A stretch of 64,000 bases of DNA from Watersipora subatra. Its lineage: Eukaryota > Bryozoa > Gymnolaemata > Cheilostomatida > Watersiporidae. Positions 35,923-46,200 of the stretch are shown one piece after another. The translations under genes and the position numbers were made by a program. How positions within the stretch are numbered: the stretch's first letter is position 1; each line of letters opens with the position of its first letter. The notes below the pieces were generated by a model. The model made no database searches, was not told where the DNA came from, and saw only the letters and a list, made by a program, of their open reading frames with translations. The DNA lies in NCBI RefSeq assembly GCF_963576615.1, contig NC_088708.1:57771196-57835195 (forward strand), written 5' to 3'.

Positions 35923-37024
35923 TTGAGCTTCTGGGAACACTTCATGTATGGATATGTAAAGGCTAAGGGCTCGCCTGACACCAGAGTCACCATTTTTACC
36001 AAAGTATCAGATGAATTGGAAGTTGACTCAGTTTGCTACAACAATCATAATATGATAGTTGTCAACATGGTAAAACAGGTTAGCACCTTAGAAACTTGTT
36101 CACGTTCTACTTGAGTGTGTGGCATATAACCCTATAGAGCATATAAACTAATTATAAGAGTACTGTAGCAACATTTCAGCAGTTTGTTTAAACATGTCTT
36201 TGACTACAACAATTAATCAACATGCATCTAATTACTGTCATCATTGAGATAAAATATATAATGTGTTATTATTTTTTGGATATCTTGAGGGTTAAAAACT
36301 AGTTAAAAACAGGTTGGCAGACCATAAAAAAAACTATAAGTCTATTACATGCAACAAGAGCATATGGAAAAGGATCAAAGAGCAAAAGGATTACATCAAA
36401 TGTAGGCTCGACCAGTTGTTTGTTTTTCTACAAAATGAGTTTTGTAAGTGTTGGTGTAACAAAAGATTAAGCCTTTTAGTAGTAAAAAATATACTCCACA
36501 CTAATAAGGCACACAAAGCACTGTATCTGATCAGAATGAAGTGCTGACGAAATCATTTATGTCATGCCTGGGCTATTACAGTTATATGAATATGCTAAAA
36601 TACAAACCTGTATATGCTATTATCACAATTAGCTCTAAACTAGTGCTAAAATTTAAATAGTTCTTTGCAAATTTATGATCTCAAAGGCATGTAGGCCAAA
36701 ATATTCTTGATTCTACATCTCTTCTGAGTAATATACATAATAATAATATAATACAATAGAATAATATAATACAGTTGATGTTGTTGGTTCTGCTCACAAA
36801 ATAGTTTTTTAATTTTATAAGCGATCTTTATTCTTACATAGAATACATATTGTATGCGGAAGTTTAAAAAACATGTTAGTGTATTATGAAGTCTTGCAAC
36901 AACTGTAAGACATGTTATCTTTTGATTCATACAGACAATCAGAGAAAAACTAATGTGCAAAAGTGCTGTGCCAAAAACTTGTCTGTATCAAGGAGTCTCC
37001 AAGCTAACCCTTTCAAACTCATAG
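35923..37024 (+). CDS. Candidate three-exon gene end, product unknown
   Basis: Three plus-strand exons with GT-AG borders join in phase 0: 35923-36078 (52 codons, begins LSFWEHFMYGYVKAKGSPD after CCACTTAG), 36321-36443 (41 codons, includes HATRAYGKGSKSKRIT, donor GTAAGT) and 36935-37024 (29 codons, begins TIREKLMCKSAV after CATACAG, then TAG). The chance of three such junctions agreeing is modest but not negligible. I recognise no family. The upstream exon is missing. The signal-anchor-like frame at 35114 is a candidate 5' exon but has no matching donor. It would be convergent with the C2 gene. Alternatives are a decayed gene or coincidence. Confidence 0.35.
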
Positions 37025-37205
37025 ATCCTTGTTATTTGATAAAAGTGTACAAAAATAGCAAGATATTAAAATTCTATTTGAATAAGCTTTCCATAACCTA
37101 AAATGCTAAGCTGCTCAAGTAGTGAGGATCTAGTGAAGAGGTGCATAGACCAATTTAGATAAGTATTTGGTGTATTTTAGCTCATCAAATGAACTTACAA
37201 ACCTT

Positions 37206-40200
37206 CTACAGCTTTTTGCTGGGGCTCAAATGATCCTCAGTACCAGCAGTTTTGTCTGCTCCACCTGAAAATGTATTAAAATGCAAAAATTAAGCTTGTA
37301 CAGGTGATTGAAGTAACGTAAGCAATAGTGAAGTGTCCACTCATTGAGACAACAGATATTTGAAGCAGTAATTAATATGTAATAGAACAGCCTTTAGCAG
37401 CAGCATTTAGTTTTAATTTAAACACGCATCATGTAAACACAGGTCATACCTTCTAAGTTTTCAGTCTTTTTCTTTGCAAACCTACAATCAGTTTGTTAGC
37501 AGTTTCAGGAATGGTTTTATTTGTATACAAAATGATGTGCTAACAACACCTTGGCTAATAGTGCTGGCATTTGAAAATATACTTTGGTGGGTCAATGACC
37601 TTTACGGAAGGCTGAGGAGGGTAGTTCTGCGCTATAAGAATCAGATTTATAGATTATCAGAAAAAGACAAACACCCGGCCTCTTGCTAAAGTTCGCTCTA
37701 TGGTTTGCAAAACTAAGTATTTTGGATAAAGTTGTGCTCAGCAAACCGCTACCTTTTTAAGAGTTGTAATTGCAACTAAACTTACATGTAATACCCACGT
37801 CTTAGATGTCATCGTATGATATATAAATGCCTTGTCTCTTCAGGTCTCTATGTCTAAAATGTAATTCTTGCTATATATCGTTATGTAAAGAGGTACCCAA
37901 ATGCGGAGGCAAGTCTGTAAAGCAGGCCTGGACTGTTCTCTTCCTCATAGTATGTATGATCATCCAGACCGTGTTCCAGAACATCTGCAGACAGTTGCTT
38001 CACTGTGACGTCTTTGGCAAACAGAAACTGTAAAAGATTGACAAGTTATTATTGGCTGTCACACTTGAATTGACTAATAGTAAAGACCATTCTCTCTCAT
38101 GGCTAACAGTAGTGACCATCTCTCTCTCTCTCATGGCTAACAGTGGTGATCATCTCTCTACGTAGCTAACAGTGGTGACTGTCTCTCTCTCATGGCCAAC
38201 CATAGTGACCATCTCTCTCTCATGGTTAACCGTAGTGATCATCTCTCTCTCATGGCTAACATTGGTGACTATCTCTCTCTCATGGCTAACTGTAGTGACC
38301 ATCTCTCTCTCATGGCTAACAGCGGTGACCATCCATCTCATGGCTAACAGTGGTGACGATCTCTCTCTCATGGCTAACAGTGGTGACCATCTCTCGCTCA
38401 TGGCTAACAGTGGTGACCATCTCTCTCACATGGCTAACAGTGGTGACTATCTCTCTCTCATGGCTAACAGTAGTGATCATCTCTCTCTCTCTTGGCTAAC
38501 ATTGGTGACTATCTCTTTCTCATGGCTAACTGTAGTGACCATCTCTCTCTCATGGCTAACATTGGTGATCATCTCTCTCTCTCATGGCTAACAGTGGTGA
38601 CCATCTCTCTCTCATGGCTAACATTGGTGATCATCTCTCTCTCATGGCCAACCGTAGTGACCATCTCTCTCTCTCATGGCTAACCGTAGTGACCATCTCT
38701 CTCTCATGGCTAACCGTAGTGATCATCTCTCTCTCATGGCTAACATTGGTGACTATCTCTCTCTCATGGCTAACTGTAGTGACCATCTCTCTCTCATGGC
38801 TAACAGCAGTGACTATCCATCTCATGGCTAACAGTGGTGCCCATCTCTCTCTCATGGCTAACAGTGGTGACCATCTCTCTCTCATGGCTAACAGTGGTGA
38901 CCATCTCTCTCACATGGCTAACATTGGTGACTATCTCTCTCTCATGGCTAACAGTGGGGACCATCTCTCTCTCATGGCTAACTGTAGTGACCGTCTCTCT
39001 CTCATGGCTAACCGTAGTGATCATCTCTCTCTCATTGCTAACATTGGTGACTATCTCTCTCTCATGGCTAACTGTAGTGACCATCTCTCTCTCATGGCTA
39101 ACATTGGTGATCATCTCTCTCTCTCATGGCTAACAGTGGTGACCATCTCTCTCTCATGGCTAACATTGGTGATCATCTCTCTCTCATGGCCAACCGTAGT
39201 GATCATCTCTCTCTCATGGCTAATGGTAGTGACCATCTCTCTCTCATGGCTAACCGTAGTGATCATCTCTCTCTCATGGCTAACAGTGGTGACTATCTCT
39301 CTCTCATGGCTAACTGTAGTGACCATCTCTCTCTCATGGCTAACTGTAGTGACCATCTCTCTCTCTCATGGCTAACTGTAGTGACCATCTCTCTCTCTCA
39401 TGACTTATAGTTGTGACATTCTCTCAATACTGTCTTATAAAAGTTGTTAATCAAGAAGTTGTGTGGAAGTAATAATAAGTTGATTTCTTTATTAAAAATT
39501 AAAGATTTATAATTTGAACAGCTCAATCAAGACATCAAACTGGAACAGCTACTGCAACTAAACTAATTTATGAAAGATGTATCATTACAGCCCCTCATTT
39601 TTGCTGTCAAAAATAATTTCAGTTTCTAATGGCATTCCAACATTAATTTTCATTTATCTCGCTTTTTTTACCTATTAAAAAATTGATGCAAATTGCAATG
39701 TTGCAAATTAATTGAGTTTTTCTCTGTTGTGATTGTTTTTAAAAGATCACTGAATAGGGATCATTGTATTGTTTAGATGTTGGAATCTCACCAAAGTAAA
39801 AAAAATGAGCGACCATGCCTGAATTCTTGTTTAGTGACGCAGGTTAAATTTATGCCAATGGATGCCGCTGATTTTTGGTTGATACAGATGTGATAATTAA
39901 ACTGTTGTCAGGCATCAACAGGCCTTCATACTCATGTACAAAATTCTTATGCATACCAAAGAGCTATGTATACATTTTTTTATTCCAGCCAGGCTGGTGG
40001 TGAGTCAAAATTAGAGAAGATTCCTGACGCCTGACAAGTTATTATATGAGAATATTTTAAGAATAATTACATGGCATCAACACTAGACTGTCTTACCTCA
40101 TCATGGTTTTCTTCAAGCTCAGGGCTAATCTTGGATGTGACAAGACTCTGAAGAAACATAAGACGTTGCGACCTTTTAGTGAGAGATGAGTAGCGTCTCT

Positions 40201-43200
40201 GCATCCCTGGCAGTCTGAGGATATGCAACAAACTATTAGTGACTTCTTTATTTTATTTACTTTCACACCTTCCCATTGTTCTATCCTTAGCTACAGCAAA
40301 TTGACCAGTCATGGTGGACAGACCAGGCTAGCATTCCATAATGGAGCAAAGCAAGCTTGCTATTATATATAATAACAAAAAATATCACAGACTAGCTGAA
40401 TGGTCTGCGTTGCTGGGGTAGTAAAAAATAGCATATAAACATTACTGTACCTACTCCATTACCTTTACATCACCTGCAACTGTTTATAAGTAGTTTGATT
40501 ATTAGGTGCAACGAGGGGCATTTACCTAGTGAGACAAGCTGATATTCGTTACGTGTTACGCAATGCCATTGTGCATATTTTAACTTATGTAATGAATATC
40601 TTCACCATTATTGATCGCTAAGTTCAGTTGAAAGGATAAGCTCAATGCCTCCAGAACTGGAGATTTTGATATCAAATCCTCTGCAAAGTGGATTCTTGTA
40701 ACTAAAACTCCATCGGTATAACTGAACAAGCAGACACTGAGATGTATATACGTAGATTTTCTGGGAAACTAGATATACACTAGCTAGCTCTTAGTTGTAT
40801 TACTGTTTTTCCAGTAAAATGTTAAAGGTCTAACTGAGTGAAATTCTCAACACAAACCCTCAATCAGATCACCAAATTAAAAAGCCTACAAGACACAAAT
40901 GTAAAAGCACTTGCGTGAATAAAATAAATCTTCCTGGAGCAACAAAGAAACACTCTTTAACATAAGCTGAGATAGAGATTAAATGTTAACTAACAGCATG
41001 AATTTTTATTGCATTAACTGTAGCAAAGAGCATCGCGGCTTAGTGTTTCAATAATATTTTGTGTAGTTTTTTCCAAATACCAGTATTTATCAACATTTTT
41101 AAGTCATGAAAGCAGACAGAAAGACTCACAATGTTTGCAAAATTTTGATCAGGAACAACTGGGACACTATATAATTATAGTAAAATTGCTAGTTTCGTTA
41201 ACAAACTTACCAAAAAATGTCTGTACGAAAAGCTTATTAATGAAAAAGAAGCCTAGCTTTTAAATGGGTAACTTCAAAAATAGCAAAGATACTGCCAGTA
41301 ATTTTCCAAGCTTCCTATTTTTGTGACGAAAGAATTTAGGTCTAAAAATTTGACAAATAAACTCAAAATAGTTGTTCGGGCAATAATGGTCATAAGGGTG
41401 TTGATTCTACCTATTATTTGGAGGAAAATTTTTGCAATAGGTTTTTAAAAAAGCAGCATTTGATAGGTTGCATTATAAAACCAGACAGACATTAATACAA
41501 GGTTGTCTCAACATGAAGTAGTTACCATTAGTTACATTCCATAGATCTCAAATATATATCCATAAACTGCATGTGACTAAACCAAGCTAAGATTTGGCAT
41601 TATAGTACACATGTTTATATAATGGTACCTTTTCATATGCTGCTTCAACAGAGGATACTCAGCAGTGCCCTTGTCTTTGCCTGCCATGAGGTCAGCGATA
41701 GAGCTCGTCATATAATCTCTGTTGCTCATAGCCATGTCGACCTGCACAGACCAGTCAATGAAGGGTGGATGTGGTACAGGTATGGCAGTCATCACGTCTC
41801 TGTAAAGCAAATCGCATTACAACTTACTGTACAACACAGAAAACACTTGTAAAATTTGTATTAGCTTTGGCATTATCTATAATCTATATATATATATTTC
41901 ACAAAGTATGTCTGTTTTCGGTATGTCCAGCTATAGCTATTATTTGAATAGATGTAGCTGGACAACACTGACGCAACCTCCTGGCATACCGTCATTAGAA
42001 TCCTAGCGCTTATTAGCAAGCTTACTGGAATTTTCCATTGGCAATGGGCCTGGCTAATAGCAAATGGTAGGCAACTCTCATCACTTCTAATTGTTTAAAA
42101 GTTGATTTTAATACCATTTTCCATTAGCAATGTGCCAGACTAATAGCAAGTGGTAGGCAACTCTCATCACTTCTCATTGTTTATAAGCTGCTTTTTACTA
42201 CCCGAGCGACGCCGGGAAACACAGTTAGTATATGTATAAGTACTCGTTGAATGCCCGGATAGTAAAAGTCTTTGCACAGAAAATTTATGTTTATTTAACA
42301 TATAACAACAGTTACCATTCTAACAACTGTATAGGTTTTTTAAACTTTATCAAACAACTAACTTTCAAACTTCGTATCAAGAAGAAAATGTTTTGTGCAG
42401 GTCAATTAAATTAAGAAACAAAATAAAACAAATATAAAAGTGTTTAAATGTAAATGTGAAATAATTAGCAAGTGATGGCTAAATTAGGTCTGTTTTGCTA
42501 CGATTACAATAAAAGATAATTCAATAATGGTACAATAAATACGAATTGAGAAAACTAAATAAAATTCTGAATATGTTGAATTAATAGTACCAATTTGGGC
42601 ATAGAAGTGTGTGTGTATAAAAATGGTTACTGTTCCAGCAGAAGCTATCCATCAAAACTTTGAATAGTACGATACTGGTACTTCTCGACATTGGTACAAA
42701 GTAAAAATGAAATATCGGACTGTCTTTGTCTGACCAAACGGAGTGAGAATGTAGAGGCTATTCCTACTTGAGATAATACAATTGTCCGCGTAAAAAGTAT
42801 TGATCATGACCGCGATGTAACAATTGAACCTTACAAAAAACCGGAAATAGAGTTAATAGAATTTCAATTAATACATCGGGCATGCAATCGAGAAAAGGGT
42901 GTATAGAGTATATAGTAAAAGCTATGAATCGTAAGAGCTTTCGTAGTCTCGAGAACAGAGAATTGGATTGCAAACCTGCGGTTTCAGTCTTCGTTAGTTT
43001 GAGTCAAGCAGAATTCGAAATTTTAATATCCAAGATTTTAATAGCTATAGCTGGACAGATATCCAAACAGACTACGACAGACGACAGACGACAAACTTTA
43101 GGAAATATATATACAAGTATGAGTGTCTGTTGTCGTTTGTCTGTCTCGTAATAACGATAAAGTTTTAGTAAGGAAAATTCTGATTTAAACTCGCAACATT

Positions 43201-46200
43201 TAAATCACAAGTCTACTAACAAGGGCACACAACCACAAGTCTACTAACAAGGGCACACAACCACAAGTCTACTAACAAGGGCACACAACCACAAGTCTAC
43301 TAACAAGGGCACACAACCACAAGTCTACTAACAAGGGCACACAACCACAAGTCTACTAACAAGGGCACACAACCACAAGTCTACTAACAAGGGCACACAA
43401 CCACAAGTCTACTAACAAGGGCACACAACCACAAGTCTACTAACAAGGGCACACAACCACAAGTCTACTAACAAGGGCACACAACCACAAGTCTACTAAC
43501 AAGGGCACACAACCACAAGTCTACTAACAAGGGCACACAACCACAAGTCTACTAACAAGGGCACACAACCACAAGTCTACTAACAAGGGCACACAACCAC
43601 AAGTCTACTAACAAGGGCACACAACCACAAGTCTACTAACAAGGGCACACAACCACAAGTCTACTAACAAGGGCACACAACCACAAAGCCGTTCTCATCA
43701 TTCCCATCGCTCTTACCATTTACTGAATATCCTTTTCGAGATTGCATGTGCCGTTTCAATTTCAAATGTGCCGTTACACTCATATTTTTGGTTTCGGAAA
43801 AACTATATGCTGTTCACATAAGACAATCGTATTATCTGGAGTAATAATTGCCTCTACATAATGTCTCTATTCAACCAAACAAAATATCAGACAAAGAAAG
43901 TCCGGTATCTCGTTTTTACGTTTGTACCAATCTCAAGCGGTACCGGTAATCGGTATCGTCCATCAAAACTTTGAATACAGCGAGCCTCTGTTGTAGCAGT
44001 AACTATTTTGTGCTGTGTAATAATTGCTTGCAAAGGTAACAATCATCTTTACCATAAGAAGATGTATATTCCACCGAAGCAAAACTAATCATAACATAAT
44101 AGCGCAGTGTCAATCAGAGAAGCGAGAGCATATACACATATAAAGAGTAACATGGATGTGTAACAGTTTGTACAAGTAGCATTGTAGAAGTGTAACGATA
44201 TAACGGTTTAGCTGTGTCACATTGTAATGATGTAATTATGTAACTGCATAACACTGATGCTGTAAAGTTGTAAATAAATTATGCGTGACGCGTAAAAAGT
44301 AAGAAAAACTGATTAGGTAAACTTGATAGAATGTGTATTTGCTATGCCTATCGAAACTCATCGAAGAATGACGTGTGTTACAGCAATGCTAGCAGAGATA
44401 ACAGCTATTAATAATAGAGTGAAGATTAAAAAAATCACAGAATTCATGCTCAGGAAGAGAGAACAGCAGCAGATGTTTACCTTGTATCATGTACTCTGTC
44501 AAAAGGAGGCTCAGCTCTAAAGAATAGTGACTGGCTGATCTGTTCTGCAGGTGTGTGTGTCTTGCTCTCCAACTGTAATATATTCTTTGTTACAGGCCAG
44601 TAGGAACTCAAAGGGGTATTTTGGGAAAATATAATTTTTTCATTTACGAGTGGTAAAAGAAATAGTACGCGTGGTAACCAGCTATAGTTGTGCCTAGAAG
44701 TGCTAGATGGCTTTGCATTAGTTGTAGGACTGAATTTTTTAAGCCAGCAACTTCAAATTTCATCCACTTATTTTATTTAGTGATTACGATGTACCTGATA
44801 TGAAAGTTACTAAAACCTTTGTTCAAGGAACATAAATCACTTGACATAGAGATCACTTGACATAGAGATCACTTGACATAGAGATCACCTGCGAAGAATA
44901 GCCGTAACCAAAGCAGCCATAAGAGAACGCCATTTCTACATCGACTTCTCCCATCACATGAGCATTCTTGGCTAGTTCCAACGTTTCAACGATGAATAAG
45001 TTCTGAGAATATTAAAATGAAGTCAAAAATAATACTAAGACGGAGTCGTCAACAGTAAAAATTGATATTTGTTTTATTTTTAAGCTATTCTTATACATAT
45101 GTTATTGTACATGTTTGACCACGGCAGCATCTCAGACAACTTGTCACCCCTATCCGATGACAGAATATGTTAGCTTGATAAGTATGATAGTAGTACCAGT
45201 TTTATAAAACAGGTAAATAACAGGATTTGCATGTGTCATTCATATTAGTGTGCTGAATATAGTCGACCGCCCAAACCCTAAAAAATCACAAAGCCCCATG
45301 TACAAAGGCTAAGTTAGTATTAATCAGGTTAATCAAGATTAATCAATTAAACTAGGTGTGAGTTTCTGGTTAACTTTGCTAAACTAGTGTAAACTTGATC
45401 TTAATAGCCAGTTTACTAAACTGCTGTAACAATATACCTGTATTATCTATTTGCATATCAATGTTATATACCAAAATTATATTTTTATGATCAATAGGTA
45501 GATAAAGAGCTTTTATTCTAGAGTCGTATTATGATTATTAAATCTATGTCTGATTTCAGTTTCTAGTTTCCGTATGTAAAACACTCGAAACATTCTACAA
45601 AAGCTTTTAGTTGAAAATTATTTGACCCTTAAACCTGCACTTTGACCCTTAAACCTGCACTTTGACCCTTAAACCTGCACTTTGTAGTACTAACTTATAG
45701 AGGCCTGTAGTGGGTTATAGTCAATGCAGACTACAGTATGTTGGATCACACTGTTTAACAATGTACGTCTGACTAACTAAAAAAAGAAAGGTTGGTTTCT
45801 TGTGCAGTACTTCTTTTTTGGTATCAAGAAATAAACCATAATAAATCATTATTACCATTAATCAACCTAACCTGCGGATAAATATCAATCAAACCTGTAG
45901 AAATGAGAAAAGTTATACAACAAAGATCTAACCGTAGATCTATTCATTCTGCTGCAGCACATTTTATTTAGCTGAAAAGCAATTTAAAATTTGAGTTTTT
46001 AAATGTTGGCTGCATCAGTGGCTTGTTTGAATCTTGCAAACATCCTGCCTGTAAAACTACTCTTTGACAGATTTAAGTGACAATAAATTTGCATTTATCA
46101 TGACAGTTGATCAAACACAAGAGAAAAGGAAGACGTAAGTAATATGAGTAAGTAGTGACATTTCAATAGAGCAGTGAGTATCCTTATTTGGGTGAAAATA

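Noticed and set aside
38172-39375. Overlapping long frames on both strands with MANSGDHLSL or VSHEREM repeats
   Set aside because: They arise from a 30-bp minisatellite whose unit length is a multiple of three. Both strands are open at once, which is expected from the repeat and not from coding.
43206-43686. CRISPR-like array of 28-bp repeats
   Set aside because: The repeats are directly adjacent with no spacers, and the host is an animal. It is a satellite.
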